From an uncultured Faecalibacterium sp. (GTDB taxonomy: Bacteria; Bacillota; Clostridia; Oscillospirales; Ruminococcaceae), in contig UQDV01000002.1 of NCBI GenBank assembly GCA_900539945.1, positions 62,001 to 126,000 on the forward strand: a stretch of DNA of 64,000 bases, given 5' to 3'. Of the stretch, positions 16,404 through 26,423 are shown piece after piece. Both the position numbers and the translations under genes were made by a program. How positions within the stretch are numbered: the stretch's first letter is position 1; each line of letters starts with the position of its first letter. The notes under the pieces are model-generated. The model was given only the letters and a program-made list of their open reading frames with translations, was not told the DNA's origin and searched no databases.

Positions 16404-16432
16404 ATTGTACTCATCTTGCCCGAAAAAATCAA
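16404..16432 (-). promoter_or_regulatory. groESL promoter
   Basis: Minus-strand TTGATT (16427-16432), a 17-base spacer and TACAAT (16404-16409), followed at once by CIRCE. Confidence 0.85.
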
Positions 16433-16502
16433 GACTTTTTAGAATGTTTTTTATTAACATTTTGTGACAGTAAAAAAATCAGACCGGACAACGCAAAAAG
16501 AA

Positions 16503-16529
16503 AGAGCTCTGCCTTCCCGGCAAAGCTCT
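16503..16529 (-). terminator. Terminator after the lipid kinase gene
   Basis: AGAGCTCTGCC pairs with GGCAAAGCTCT around a 5-base loop, and TTCTTTTTGCG follows on the minus strand, shortly past the kinase stop. Confidence 0.8.
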
Positions 16530-16540
16530 CGTTTTTGCGA

Positions 16541-17530
16541 TCATTCAGCACTTGCGGCGGTTTTCTGCTCCACGAATCTGTGGTAAGCAGCCTTTGGCAG
16601 CCAGACCCGTCCGGCCAGCGGCTGCACCTCCACGCGCACCTGCTCGCAGGGGGCACATTCGCCGTCCGCTGTGGCAATGATGGGCCCGCGTCCATCGGCG
16701 GCGCGCAGGGTCACAGCCTTGGCCCGGCGGTAGATGAAATAGGGCTTTGCCGCTTCCACCAGCTGCCCGTTCTGGAAATGGCGGCCGTTCTTGTACATGC
16801 TCAGCAGCTTTGCGATGGTCAAGCGCCCCACCTTGCGCACGATGAACACATCCAGCCAGCCATCATCCGGCTGCGCCTCCGGCCCGGCGCAGAAACCGCC
16901 GCCGTAGGTGCGGCCGTTGCAGATGGCACACATCAGACAGTCCACCGCAAAGGTCTCACCGTCGATGGTGTACTCCACCCGGCGGCCGATGTGCCCGCAC
17001 AGCTGCTCCACAATGGACAGCAGATAGGACACCTCCCCGCCGCACAGCGGGATGCGCCGGAATTTGGGGATGCCGTAGGCCACCTGCGCGTCCAACCCGG
17101 CAGCACAGATGGTGGCCGACAAGCCGAGGTTGGTCTGCATCAGGTCGATGGGCACCGCCCCGCCCGCCAGCTGGGCATCCAGGTCCAGAAACTCCTCCCG
17201 CGTCCCAAAGGTGCGCAGGAAGTCATTGCCGCTGCCATAGGGCAGGCAGCCCACGGCGGTGCCTGCAAAGCCATAGGCCCCGGTGAGGGCCTCGTTGAAG
17301 GTGCCGTCGCCGCCCGCCGTGAAAATGCGCAGCGGCTCCCCTGCCTGCTGTGCCCCGGCTGCGGCAGCGCGGGCCAGCTCCCGCGCATGTCCGGCGTGGG
17401 TGGTGATGCAGATGGTATATTCCTCCGGGGCAAGGCCTGCCCGGGCAGCTGCAGCGTTGATCTGCTGCGGCAGCTGCTGGGTGCAGTCGGTCTTGCCAGC
17501 GGTGGGGTTCAAAAGAAACAAGGTGTGCAT
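16541..17530 (-). CDS. Diacylglycerol kinase family lipid kinase
   Basis: A 329-residue soluble enzyme of the DagK/YegS (LCB5) family, which phosphorylates lipids such as diacylglycerol using ATP. Seen: LLNPTAGK at the N-terminus, the nucleotide-binding GGDGTFNEAL near 92-101, CLPYGSGNDFLRTFG, and the C-terminal beta-sandwich with CNGRTYGGGFCAGPEAQPDDG. Full length for the family. It stands alone between a terminator and the clp gene. Its preferred lipid cannot be told from sequence. Confidence 0.9.
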   Translation of the reverse strand: MHTLFLLNPTAGKTDCTQQLPQQINAAAARAGLAPEEYTICITTHAGHARELARAAAAGAQQAGEPLRIFTAGGDGTFNEALTGAYGFAGTAVGCLPYGSGNDFLRTFGTREEFLDLDAQLAGGAVPIDLMQTNLGLSATICAAGLDAQVAYGIPKFRRIPLCGGEVSYLLSIVEQLCGHIGRRVEYTIDGETFAVDCLMCAICNGRTYGGGFCAGPEAQPDDGWLDVFIVRKVGRLTIAKLLSMYKNGRHFQNGQLVEAAKPYFIYRRAKAVTLRAADGRGPIIATADGECAPCEQVRVEVQPLAGRVWLPKAAYHRFVEQKTAASAE

Positions 17531-17614
17531 GTGGTGCCTCCTGCGATTCTGTTGCTTCTATGATAACAGAAATTCTGCAGGATGCAAGGCATTTTGGTCA
17601 TTCCCTGCCCGGTA

Positions 17615-19915
17615 TCAAAGGGTCGCCGTCTCGTCCTGCCGGAGAACGATGGCGCCCTCTGCCGTACAGTCCGCAGTCCAGTGCTGCCCGGTGCAGGCAG
17701 TCCCGGCAGCGATCTGATCGGCCAGCGCCTGTTCCACCGCTCGGTCCACCTGTCGGCGCAATTCCCGCGCTCCATAGGCCGAGCGGGCACGGGCCGCCAG
17801 CACGGCCCCCACCTGCGGGGTGTGCCGGAGCTGATAGCCGCTGCGCGCCGCCCGGACTTCCAGCCTGCAGAGCATTTTTTCCGCGATGGCAGACATGCTC
17901 TCGTCGCTGAGCGGACGGAACACGATGAGCTCATCCAACCGCCCCACCAGCTCCGGACGGAACCACTTTTTGGCTTCCTCCACGGCCTGCGCCGCCTGCT
18001 TTTCAAACACGGCCTCCGACCCGGCCGCAAAGCCCAGCGGCGCGGACTGCCCGGCCAGAAAGCGCGCTCCCAAGTTGGAGGTGATGAGCACGATGGTGTT
18101 GCGGAAGTCCGCCTTGCGGCCCATGGCGTCGGTGAGCTGACCGTCCTCCAGGATCTGCAGCAGAATGTTCTGGATGTCCGGGTGTGCCTTTTCGATCTCG
18201 TCAAACAATACCACACTGTAGGGGCGGCGGCGCACGGCCTCAGTGAGCTGGCCGCCTTCGTCATGACCCAGATAGCCCGGAGGTGCCCCCAGCAGGCGGG
18301 CAGTGGTGTGCTGTTCCTGATACTCCGACATATCAAACTTGAGCAGGGCCTTCTCGCTGCCAAACCAGCTCACGGCAAGTGCACGGGCCAGTGCTGTCTT
18401 GCCTACCCCGGTGGGGCCGAGGAAGAGCATGGCCCCGATGGGCCGACCCGGCTCTCCCAGCCCGGTGCGGCTGCGCCGGATGGCCCCCGCCACCGCTGCT
18501 GCAGCCCGCTGCTGGCCCACGATTTCTTCATTGAGACGGGCTTCCAGTTTTTCAAGCCGCTCCCGCTCCTGTTCACTCACCTGTTCGGCAGGCACCCCGC
18601 TGGCCTGTGCTACCACCCGGGCAATGTCCTCCTGGGTGAGCACCGGCTGGGGCTTCTGCTCCTGCTCGGCCCGGATGCGGGCCGCCGCACAGGCTTCGTC
18701 CACCAGATCAATGGCCTTGTCCGGTAGACAGCGCCCCGGCAGATACCGTACCGACAGCTCCACCGCCGCCTGCAGGGTCTGCGGCGGCAGGGTGACATGG
18801 TGGTAGCGCTCGTAGCGCGGGGCCAGCCCGTTGAGGATGTCCACCGCCTGTGCAGGAGTAGGCTCCTCCACCTGCACCCGGCCAAAGCGGCGCTCCAGCG
18901 CGGCATCCTTCTGGATGTGTGTGCGGAATTCCTGATTGGTGGTGGCACCGATGAGCTGGATCTCGCCGCGGGCCAGCACCGGCTTGAGGATGCTGGCCGC
19001 ATCAATGGCACCCTCCGCCGCACCAGCCCCCACAATGGTGTGGAATTCGTCCACAAAGAGGATGGCGGTGCCGTCCCGCACCAGCTCCTCCAGCAGGTTC
19101 TTGAAGCGCTCTTCAAAATCGCCCCGGTACTTGGTGCCCGCTACCAGGCTGGCCATATCCAGCGCCAGCAGCCGCCTGCCCTGCAAGGCACGGGGCACCT
19201 GCCCCTTTGCGATGCGCTGGGCCAGTCCCTCGGCCAACGCAGTCTTGCCCACACCCGGCTCCCCCACCAGACAGGGGTTGTTCTTCTGGCGGCGGCACAG
19301 GATCTCCACCATGCGGTCCAGCTCGGCATCCCGGCAGAACACCGGGTCCAGTTCTCCGTCCAGCGCGCGGCGGGTCAGGTCGCGGCAATATTTATCGCTG
19401 GCACGGCCCGCCCGCGGCATGCTGGCCGACACCCGCGGCTGAGCAGGAAAGACAAACTGCCCGGACAACTGGCGGCACTCCCGCACGGCCTCCGTGAGGG
19501 GCACTCCCATGGAAGCCAGCAGCAGCCCCGCCGTGCAGCCATCATCCTCCAGCATGGCACAGAGCAGGTGTTCCGGCTCTGCCCGTGAGACATGGGCGTT
19601 CTGCGCCCCGATGAGGGCGTAATCCATGGTGCGGCGCAGGTCCGGTGCCATGGCGTGCCGATCCAGATGCTGCGCCGGGCCGCGACGGTTCTCGGCCAGC
19701 TGACGGCGCACAGCCTGCTCTGAGATATGTCGGCTGTTTAGGAATCGCGCCGCAGCCCCCTGCTCCTGCTGCAGCATGGCAAGCAGCAGATGCCCGGTGT
19801 CTGCCTGACTGCAGCCAAAACTGCCGGCCAGCTCTACTGCTTGCTGCAACAGCTGCTCCGCCTCCCGCGAGAACCCTCTGTATCCGCCAAAGCCCAGTTT
19901 TTCCCAAATGCTCAT
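17615..19915 (-). CDS. ClpA/ClpC-like AAA+ unfoldase
   Basis: A 766-residue protein that unfolds substrates for the ClpP protease or acts alone as a disaggregase. Seen: Clp-N repeats (18-150), a first AAA+ module with GEPGVGKTALAEG (218-230) and LFVDEFHTIVGAG, and a second with GPTGVGKTALARAL and VVLFDEIEKAHPDI. The linker between them is short (RLEKLEARLNEEIVGQQ) with no M-domain or UVR motif, so the architecture is ClpA-like rather than ClpC- or ClpB-like. No ctsR, mcsA or mcsB gene is adjacent. Upstream TATACT near 19960 may be its -10. Confidence 0.9.
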   Translation of the reverse strand: MSIWEKLGFGGYRGFSREAEQLLQQAVELAGSFGCSQADTGHLLLAMLQQEQGAAARFLNSRHISEQAVRRQLAENRRGPAQHLDRHAMAPDLRRTMDYALIGAQNAHVSRAEPEHLLCAMLEDDGCTAGLLLASMGVPLTEAVRECRQLSGQFVFPAQPRVSASMPRAGRASDKYCRDLTRRALDGELDPVFCRDAELDRMVEILCRRQKNNPCLVGEPGVGKTALAEGLAQRIAKGQVPRALQGRRLLALDMASLVAGTKYRGDFEERFKNLLEELVRDGTAILFVDEFHTIVGAGAAEGAIDAASILKPVLARGEIQLIGATTNQEFRTHIQKDAALERRFGRVQVEEPTPAQAVDILNGLAPRYERYHHVTLPPQTLQAAVELSVRYLPGRCLPDKAIDLVDEACAAARIRAEQEQKPQPVLTQEDIARVVAQASGVPAEQVSEQERERLEKLEARLNEEIVGQQRAAAAVAGAIRRSRTGLGEPGRPIGAMLFLGPTGVGKTALARALAVSWFGSEKALLKFDMSEYQEQHTTARLLGAPPGYLGHDEGGQLTEAVRRRPYSVVLFDEIEKAHPDIQNILLQILEDGQLTDAMGRKADFRNTIVLITSNLGARFLAGQSAPLGFAAGSEAVFEKQAAQAVEEAKKWFRPELVGRLDELIVFRPLSDESMSAIAEKMLCRLEVRAARSGYQLRHTPQVGAVLAARARSAYGARELRRQVDRAVEQALADQIAAGTACTGQHWTADCTAEGAIVLRQDETATL

Positions 19916-20027
19916 CTGCGTGCTCCTTGCTGTTCTGTCAAATCATATCGCAGTAGCAGTATAGCCCAGATGCACCGGAAAAAATCAGTGGTTTGTGTCG
20001 GGCCTGCCGGGTGCGGCGCGCAAAAAA

Positions 20028-20055
20028 GGAGGACGGCTCCGAAGAACCGCCCTCC
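20028..20055 (-). terminator. Terminator of the butyrate operon
   Basis: GGAGGACGGCT pairs with AACCGCCCTCC, followed on the minus strand by TTTTTTGCG. It lies 42 bases beyond the etfA stop. Confidence 0.85.
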
Positions 20056-20097
20056 AACAATTCAGGCTATTGTACTATTCGCAAAGGGATATACGGA

Positions 20098-21192
20098 TCA
20101 CTCCGCAGCCTTGGCTGCTTCGATCTGCTTGATCAGCTCAGGCACGACCTTGAACAGGTCGCCCACGATGCCGTAATCGGCCACGCCGAAGATGGGTGCG
20201 CTCTCGTTCTTGTTGACGGCGATGATGCACTCAGAATCCTGCATGCCGGCGGTGTGCTGAATGGCACCGGAAATGCCCAGAGCCACATAGATCTTGGGGT
20301 GCACGGTCTTGCCGGTCTGGCCGACCTGGTGGTCAGCGCTCATCCAGCCTGCGTCGGTCACGGCACGGGAAGCGCCCACGACGCCGCCGCCCAGAGCGGC
20401 AGCCAGCTGCTCAGCCAGCTCGATGCCCTTGTTGACATCCTTGCTGATGCCACGGCCCACAGAGACGATGACGTCCGCACCGATCAGATCGACCAGCTTC
20501 TCAGCGGCCTTCTCGACGCTCAGGACCTCGGTCTTGATGTCATCAGCGGTCAGGCTGAAGGCGGGCTTCACGATCTGGCAGGCATCGGCCTTGGCCTGGT
20601 CGAAGGGAGCCTTCTTCATGACGCCGGGACGCACAGTGGACATCTGGGGACGGAAGCGGGGGCAGATGATGGTAGCCATCAGATGGCCGCCGAATGCAGG
20701 ACGGGTCATCTTCAGGTTGCGGTCCTCATAATCAAACTTCTGCTTGGACAGGTCGATGGTGGAGCTCTCCTTCAGGAACTCGACATACTTTGCGGTGTCG
20801 ATGTCCAGATGGGTCGCATCGGCGGTCAGGCCGGTGTGCAGACGGGCTGCGCAGCGGGGGCCCAGGTCGCGGCCGATGTTGGTAGCGCCGATCAGCAGGA
20901 CTTCGGGCTTGTACTCGTTGACCATGTCGCACACGACCTTGGCGTATGCGTCGGTGGTGTAGTCCTTCAGCAGGGGGCTGTCGCAGACCATGACCTTATC
21001 GGCACCATAGCCGCCCAGCTCCTTGGCAATGCCTTCCACGTTGTCGCCCAGCAGCAGGCCGGTGACTTCGCAGCCCAGCTCGTCAGCCAGCTTGCGGGCC
21101 TCGCTCACCAGCTCGAAATCGGTGGACATCAGTGCGCCCTGGCGCTGCTCGCAAAAGACCCAGACGCCCTTGTATTCGTTAAAATCAGCCAT
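20098..21192 (-). CDS. etfA: Electron transfer flavoprotein alpha subunit
   Basis: A 364-residue FAD-binding subunit that pairs with EtfB and passes electrons to butyryl-CoA dehydrogenase. In butyrate formers this complex bifurcates electrons from NADH to crotonyl-CoA and ferredoxin. Seen: an N-terminal ETF fold ([11 protein letters not shown]), and the C-terminal FAD motif GRGISKDVN, then [40 protein letters not shown] and [14 protein letters not shown] sequence. It is the last gene of the thl-crt-hbd-bcd-etfB-etfA operon, 21 bases after etfB. Confidence 0.96.
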   Translation of the reverse strand: MADFNEYKGVWVFCEQRQGALMSTDFELVSEARKLADELGCEVTGLLLGDNVEGIAKELGGYGADKVMVCDSPLLKDYTTDAYAKVVCDMVNEYKPEVLLIGATNIGRDLGPRCAARLHTGLTADATHLDIDTAKYVEFLKESSTIDLSKQKFDYEDRNLKMTRPAFGGHLMATIICPRFRPQMSTVRPGVMKKAPFDQAKADACQIVKPAFSLTADDIKTEVLSVEKAAEKLVDLIGADVIVSVGRGISKDVNKGIELAEQLAAALGGGVVGASRAVTDAGWMSADHQVGQTGKTVHPKIYVALGISGAIQHTAGMQDSECIIAVNKNESAPIFGVADYGIVGDLFKVVPELIKQIEAAKAAE

Positions 21193-21213
21193 TGTAATCC
21201 TATGCTCCTTTCA

Positions 21214-22008
21214 TCAGATCAGGTGCTTCTTGGCCAGAGCGCCAGCCAGCTGAGCGGCCACATCGTCGCCCGTGAGCATGGTGCCTGCGCCCTTCTGCGG
21301 AGGAGTGAAGGACTTAAAGACGTTCGTCGGAGAACCCTTCAGACCAATGGTATCGACCTCGATCAGCGGATCGTCCTTCAGTGCGTTGTAATCGAACACT
21401 TCCATCGGCTTGTCGTAGCAGGTGAAGATGCCGTTCACGCTCATGTAACGGGGCTGGTTCAGCTCCTTGATGCAGGTCAGCAGGCAGGGAGTCTGCACCT
21501 TGACCATCATGTAGCCATCCTCCAGCATACGCTTCACGGTCAGGGTGTTGCCGTCCTTCTGGATATCAGCAACGTAGGTGACCTGCGGCAGATGCAGCTT
21601 CTCAGCGATCTGAGGGCCGACCTGTGCGGTATCGCCATCAATTGCCTGACGGCCGCAGAACACAACATCCTCGGGACCGACGCCGATCTTGTTGACGGCA
21701 GCAGCCAGGATCTGGCTGGTTGCAAAGGTATCGGAACCGCCGAACTCACGGCCGGAAACCAGAACAGCCTTGTCCGCGCCGCGGGCCAGCAGCTCACGCA
21801 GCATGCCTTCGGCCGGCGGGGGACCCATGGTGACCACAACGACTTCGCAGCCGGTGGCATCCTTGAGCTTCAGAGCAGCCTCCAGAGCGTTCAGGTCATC
21901 GGGGTTGGTGATGGTAGCCATGGATGCACGATCCAGGGTTCCATCGGGCTTGACGGCGACCTTGCCGGAGGTATCAGGAACCTGCTTTACACAAACAATT
22001 GCTTTCAT
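21214..22008 (-). CDS. etfB: Electron transfer flavoprotein beta subunit
   Basis: A 264-residue partner of EtfA, binding a flavin at the NADH-oxidising site in bifurcating homologues. Seen: MKAIVCVKQVPDT, the classic start; VVVVTMGPPPAEGMLRELLARGAD; and FCGRQAIDGDTAQVGPQIAEKL, the ETF-beta signature. It lies 17 bases after bcd. Electron bifurcation is inferred from pathway context, not from residues I could test. Confidence 0.96.
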   Translation of the reverse strand: MKAIVCVKQVPDTSGKVAVKPDGTLDRASMATITNPDDLNALEAALKLKDATGCEVVVVTMGPPPAEGMLRELLARGADKAVLVSGREFGGSDTFATSQILAAAVNKIGVGPEDVVFCGRQAIDGDTAQVGPQIAEKLHLPQVTYVADIQKDGNTLTVKRMLEDGYMMVKVQTPCLLTCIKELNQPRYMSVNGIFTCYDKPMEVFDYNALKDDPLIEVDTIGLKGSPTNVFKSFTPPQKGAGTMLTGDDVAAQLAGALAKKHLI

Positions 22009-22025
22009 TGTAACTCTTGCCTCCC

Positions 22026-23195
22026 TTACTTCAGCAGCGCGCCGGAAATGACCATCATCTGCACTTCGCTGGTGCCCTCGTAGATCTCAGTGATCTTGGC
22101 ATCACGCATCATGCGCTCGATGGGGTAATCACGGGTGTAGCCGTAACCGCCGAACAGCTGCAGGCAACGGCGGGTCACGTCGCTGGCAGTGCGGGCTGCG
22201 ATCAGCTTGGCCTGTGCGGCCTCCACGCTGTAGCGGACCTTTGCGCCGTCCATAGCCTGCTGCTTCTTCAGAGCGGCAGCGTAGACCAGATACTTGGCAG
22301 CTTCCACGCGGGCCTTCATCTCGGCCAGCTCGAACTGGGTGTTCTGGAATGCGGCGATGGGGCGGCCGAACTGCTTGCGCTCCTTGACGTAAGCAACAGT
22401 CTCCTCCAGAGCGCCCTCGGCAATGCCCAGAGCCTGGGATGCAATGCCGATACGGCCGCCGTCCAGAGTAGCCATAGCCAGCTGGAAGCCCTTGCCGCGC
22501 ACGCCCAGCATACGGTCCTTCGGGATGCGGCAGTCCTCAAAGATCAGCTCACAGGTGGAAGAACCACGGATGCCCATCTTGTCCTCAGCCTTGCCGACGG
22601 AGAAGCCCGGGTCGGTACGCTCCACGATGAAGGCAGAGCACAGCTTGGTGGGACGGCCCTTCTTGTCCAGCACATGGTCGGTGACGGCAATGACGATGAA
22701 CACATCAGCATAACCGGCGTTGGTGATGAAGATCTTGGAGCCGTTCAGCACCCAGCAGTCATCCTCTTCCTTGGCAATGGTCTGCTGGCCCTGTGCGTCG
22801 GTGCCGGCACCCGGCTCGGTCAGGCCGAAGGCACCCAGCCACTCGCCGCTGCACAGCTTGGGCAGGTACTTTGCCTTCTGCTCAGGGGTACCGTTCTCAT
22901 AAATAGGAGCAGCGCACAGGCTGGTGTGAGCAGAAACGATGACACCGGTGGTGCCGCAAACCTTGCTCAGCTCTTCCACAGCCATGACGTAGGACAGCAC
23001 ATCGCCGCCGGCACCGCCCACAGAAGTGGGGAAATAGATGCCCATCATGCCCAGCTTGCCCATCTTCTCGACGGTCTCCTTGGGGAAGTACTCTTCTGCA
23101 TCGACCTTCTTGGCCAGGGGCTTGACTTCGTTTTCAGCAAACTCGCGGTACATCTTCTGCACCATCTGCTGCTGCTTGGACAGAGTAAAATCCAT
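22026..23195 (-). CDS. bcd: Butyryl-CoA dehydrogenase
   Basis: A 389-residue FAD enzyme of the acyl-CoA dehydrogenase family that reduces crotonyl-CoA to butyryl-CoA with EtfAB. Seen: MDFTLSKQQQMVQKMYREFA; the flavin and substrate region FGLTEPGAGTDAQGQ; FITNAGYADVFIV; and the C-terminal FGGYGYTRDYPIERMMRDAKITEIYEGTSEVQ, containing the usual catalytic Glu of short-chain dehydrogenases. Length and order fit the butyrate operon. The 107-base gap to hbd upstream holds no gene. Confidence 0.97.
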   Translation of the reverse strand: MDFTLSKQQQMVQKMYREFAENEVKPLAKKVDAEEYFPKETVEKMGKLGMMGIYFPTSVGGAGGDVLSYVMAVEELSKVCGTTGVIVSAHTSLCAAPIYENGTPEQKAKYLPKLCSGEWLGAFGLTEPGAGTDAQGQQTIAKEEDDCWVLNGSKIFITNAGYADVFIVIAVTDHVLDKKGRPTKLCSAFIVERTDPGFSVGKAEDKMGIRGSSTCELIFEDCRIPKDRMLGVRGKGFQLAMATLDGGRIGIASQALGIAEGALEETVAYVKERKQFGRPIAAFQNTQFELAEMKARVEAAKYLVYAAALKKQQAMDGAKVRYSVEAAQAKLIAARTASDVTRRCLQLFGGYGYTRDYPIERMMRDAKITEIYEGTSEVQMMVISGALLK

Positions 23196-23302
23196 CGCTA
23201 TATCCTCCTAACGGGTCTTTTTTCATTTGCCGGAACAGTCCGGTTTTCAAACAAATTCCTCCCGACCGCTTTCCCACAGCCGGGAGAAATGTTGAGCAGA
23301 AA

Positions 23303-24175
23303 TTACAGCTGATCGACCGGGGTCTTGGTGCGGTCTGCGTTGTAAACGTAGAAGCCCTTGCCGGTCTTGCAACCCAGGTTGCCGCCGCGGACCATCTTGC
23401 GGATCAGCGGGCATGCACGGTACTTGCTGTCACCGGTCTCCTTGTACAGCACGTCCATGATGGCCAGGCAGATGTCCAAGCCGATGAAGTCGCCCAGCTC
23501 CAGGGGGCCCATGGGGTGGTTAGCACCCAGCTTCATAGCAGTGTCGATGCCAGCGATGTCGGAAACGCCTTCCATCTTGATGAAAGCAGCCTCGTTGATC
23601 ATGGGGATCAGGATGCGGTTGACCACAAAGCCGGCAGCCTCGTTGACCTGAACAGGGCTCTTGCCGATGGCAACGGAGATCTCCTTGATCTTCTCAACGG
23701 TCTCAGCAGGAGTGTTGCAGCCTGCGATGACCTCGATCAGCTTCATGCGGTCTGCGGGGTTGAAGAAGTGCATGCCGACCACAGGGCGCTTGACGTTCTT
23801 GCCGATCTCGGTAATGGACAGAGAAGAAGTGTTGGAAGCAAAGATGCACTCCGGCTTGCAGATGGCATCCAGCTCACCAAAGGTGGTCTGCTTGACCTTC
23901 ATATCCTCGAACGCTGCCTCCACGATCAGGTCGCAGTCAGCGCACAGGTCTTCCTTCAGGCCCGGGGTGATGGCAGCCACGATGGCGTCTGCCTTCTCCT
24001 GAGTCATCTTGCCCTTAGCAACCAGCTTCTCGTAGCCCTTCTTGATCTTTGCCAGACCATTCTCAGCCCACTCCTGCTTGATGTCGCACAGAGCAACAGT
24101 GTTGCCCTCAACCTGAGCAAATGCCTTTGCGATGCCCTGGCCCATGGTGCCAGCGCCGATAACACCGATCTTCAT
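23303..24175 (-). CDS. hbd: 3-hydroxybutyryl-CoA dehydrogenase
   Basis: A 290-residue NAD(P)H enzyme that reduces acetoacetyl-CoA to 3-hydroxybutyryl-CoA. The start chosen is the ATG at 24175, following GGAGAG. It gives MKIGVIGAGTMGQGIA, the Rossmann start; 8 extra codons upstream are leader. Also seen: FASNTSSLSITEI, the catalytic His in VVGMHFFNPADRMKLIEVI, and NEAAGFVVNRILIPMINEA. Third gene of the butyrate operon. Confidence 0.97.
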   Translation of the reverse strand: MKIGVIGAGTMGQGIAKAFAQVEGNTVALCDIKQEWAENGLAKIKKGYEKLVAKGKMTQEKADAIVAAITPGLKEDLCADCDLIVEAAFEDMKVKQTTFGELDAICKPECIFASNTSSLSITEIGKNVKRPVVGMHFFNPADRMKLIEVIAGCNTPAETVEKIKEISVAIGKSPVQVNEAAGFVVNRILIPMINEAAFIKMEGVSDIAGIDTAMKLGANHPMGPLELGDFIGLDICLAIMDVLYKETGDSKYRACPLIRKMVRGGNLGCKTGKGFYVYNADRTKTPVDQL

Positions 24176-24214
24176 AGGAAATCTCTCCTTTAATATCAAA
24201 AATTGTATAGTTGA

Positions 24215-25000
24215 TTAGTTGTTGGTGAACACTGCCTTGGGCTTCGGTTTCTCACGGCTCAGGAAGCAGGCCATGCCTTCCTTCTGGTCGTGGGTCTCGA
24301 AGCAGTCGCCGAACAGCTTCTCTTCGACCTCAACAGCCTTCTCGATGGGCAGGCTGATGCCGTCGTTGATGGCCTTCTTGCAGTTGCGCACAGCGATGGG
24401 GGCGTTCTTGGCGATCTTGCCAGCCAGCTTCAGCACATTCTCCATCAGCTCAGCCTGGGGATACACGGCATTGACCAGACCAATGCGGTAAGCCTCATCG
24501 GCCTTGATGTTCAGGGCCGAGTAGACCAGCTGCTTTGCCATGCCCATGCCCACCAGACGGGCCAGACGCTGGGTGCCGCCGAAGCCCGGGGTGATGCCCA
24601 GACCGACTTCCGGCTGACCGAACACAGCGTTGTCGGAGCAGATGCGGATGTCGCAGCTCATGGCCAGCTCGTTGCCGCCGCCCAGTGCAAAGCCGTTGAC
24701 GGCTGCAATCACGGGGATGGGGAAATGCTCGATCATCAGGAACACATCATTGCCCAGCTTGCCGAAGGCCTCGCCTTCTGCCTTGGTCATGGTGCTCATG
24801 GAGCCGATATCGGCACCAGCAACAAAGCTCTTGTCACCTTCGCCGGTCAGAACGATGCAGCGGATGGTGTCCTGATCCACAGCCTCAAAAGCTGCCTTCA
24901 GGTCTGCCAGAACCTCGGGGTTCAGGGCGTTCAGTGCCTTGGGACGGTCAATGGTGATGATCTCAACTGCGCCCTGCACCTCGGTTTTTACAAATGCCAT
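24215..25000 (-). CDS. crt: 3-hydroxybutyryl-CoA dehydratase (crotonase)
   Basis: A 261-residue enoyl-CoA hydratase family enzyme that dehydrates 3-hydroxybutyryl-CoA to crotonyl-CoA. Seen: IDRPKALNALNPEV, the oxyanion segment FVAGADIGSM, and AVNGFALGGGNELAMSCDIR with PEVGLGITPGFGGTQRL, which carries the glutamates used for water removal. TAGGAGG precedes the ATG. It sits between thl and hbd. Confidence 0.96.
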   Translation of the reverse strand: MAFVKTEVQGAVEIITIDRPKALNALNPEVLADLKAAFEAVDQDTIRCIVLTGEGDKSFVAGADIGSMSTMTKAEGEAFGKLGNDVFLMIEHFPIPVIAAVNGFALGGGNELAMSCDIRICSDNAVFGQPEVGLGITPGFGGTQRLARLVGMGMAKQLVYSALNIKADEAYRIGLVNAVYPQAELMENVLKLAGKIAKNAPIAVRNCKKAINDGISLPIEKAVEVEEKLFGDCFETHDQKEGMACFLSREKPKPKAVFTNN

Positions 25001-25122
25001 TGTGAAAACCTCCTATCAGATCTCTCTGTTTTCTCACAAAACAGCCCCCGGGCCAGAGCAGGCTCTCCGGTTCCTCCCCTGCCCCGGGTCTGTCATTCAG
25101 TCAATGTTCAAAGGCGGGATGC

Positions 25123-26340
25123 TCAGTCCATCTCAACGATGGTAGCGCAGCCCATGCCGCCGCCGATGCACAGGGTAGCCAGACCCTTGTGAGCACCGCG
25201 GTGCTTCATAGCGTACAGCAGGGTGACCAGGATACGAGCACCGGAAGCACCCACCGGGTGGCCCAGAGCGATAGCACCGCCGTTGACGTTCAGCTTGTCC
25301 TTATCGAAGCCCAGAGCCTCGCCGACTGCGATGGACTGTGCTGCGAAAGCCTCGTTGGCCTCGACCAGATCCATGTCAGCAACGGTCAGGCCGGTCTTGG
25401 CCATGACCTTCTTGGTAGCAGCGATGGGGCCCAGGCCCATGACCTCGGGCTCAACGCCTGCCAGAGCACCGGCCACCCAGGTAGCCAGAGGCTTCACGCC
25501 CAGCTCCTTGGCCTTCTCCTCGCTCATGATGACCAGAGCAGCTGCACCGTCGTTGATGGCGGAGGAGTTTGCAGCAGTAACGATGCCGTCCTTGGTGAAA
25601 GCGGGCTTCAGCTTTGCCAGCACTTCGGGAGCGCTCAGACGGGGGCCTTCATCGGTATCGAACACGGTGTCGCCCTTCTTGCCCTTGATGACCACGGGGA
25701 CGATCTCGTCCTTGAAGGCGCCGTCCTTGATGGCCTTGTCAGCCTTCAGCTGGCTGTTGTAAGCAAACTCGTCCAGCATCTCACGGTTGATGGGGCTGTA
25801 GCCGTACTTCTTCTGGTAGGTCTCGTTGGTGCAGACGTTCTCAGCGGTCATGCCCATGTGCTTGTTGAAGCCGCAGGCATCCCACAGAGCGTCGTTGACC
25901 ATGGTATCCACGATCTCGCTCTTGCCCATGGGTGCGCCCATGCGGTAGCCGTAGCGAGCCTTCATCATGGCAAAGGGAGCCATGTCCATGTTCTCCATAC
26001 CGCCTGCGACCACGATGTCGGCATCACCGGCCTCGATCATCTGAGCAGCCATGTTCACGCAGTTCAGACCGGAGCCGCACACCACGTTGACGGTGACAGC
26101 GGGGGTCTCGATGGGCAGGCCAGCCTTCAGGGAAGCCTGACGAGCGACGTTCTGGCCCAGACCAGCCTGAATGACGCAGCCCATGTAAACATGATCGACC
26201 TGCTCGGGTTTCACGTTTGCACGGTTCAGGGCCTCCTTGATGACGATGGAGCCCAGCTCAGCTGCGGGAACGTTGGCCAGGGTGCCGCCGAACTTGCCGA
26301 TAGCGGTACGGCATGCAGATGCGATAACGATCTTTTTCAT
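25123..26340 (-). CDS. thl: Acetyl-CoA acetyltransferase (thiolase)
   Basis: A 405-residue thiolase that condenses two acetyl-CoA to acetoacetyl-CoA, the first committed step to butyrate. The ATG at 26340 follows CAGGAGG; the open frame upstream is leader. Seen: [21 protein letters not shown]; the active-site Cys in [26 protein letters not shown]; the [22 protein letters not shown]is motif; and CIGGGMGCA with the second catalytic Cys. First gene of the operon. A TACAAT -10-like box lies just upstream without a clear -35. Confidence 0.97.
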   Translation of the reverse strand: MKKIVIASACRTAIGKFGGTLANVPAAELGSIVIKEALNRANVKPEQVDHVYMGCVIQAGLGQNVARQASLKAGLPIETPAVTVNVVCGSGLNCVNMAAQMIEAGDADIVVAGGMENMDMAPFAMMKARYGYRMGAPMGKSEIVDTMVNDALWDACGFNKHMGMTAENVCTNETYQKKYGYSPINREMLDEFAYNSQLKADKAIKDGAFKDEIVPVVIKGKKGDTVFDTDEGPRLSAPEVLAKLKPAFTKDGIVTAANSSAINDGAAALVIMSEEKAKELGVKPLATWVAGALAGVEPEVMGLGPIAATKKVMAKTGLTVADMDLVEANEAFAAQSIAVGEALGFDKDKLNVNGGAIALGHPVGASGARILVTLLYAMKHRGAHKGLATLCIGGGMGCATIVEMD

Positions 26341-26423
26341 GTGAATAGCCTCCTGAATTGTATGTGTGTTACGTTTCGTAAACCTTTTTATCAAAATGCC
26401 CTGTGGACATTTTTGCAAACAGA

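Noticed and set aside
19993-22083. A 696-codon plus-strand frame opposite etfA and etfB
   Set aside because: Antisense shadow of two well-conserved genes, with no ribosome binding site and no domain.
26341-26423. A Rex operator upstream of thl
   Set aside because: The imperfect palindrome around the TTACG/CGTAA boxes does not match the Rex consensus TTGTTAAN6TTAACAA, so no regulator is claimed.
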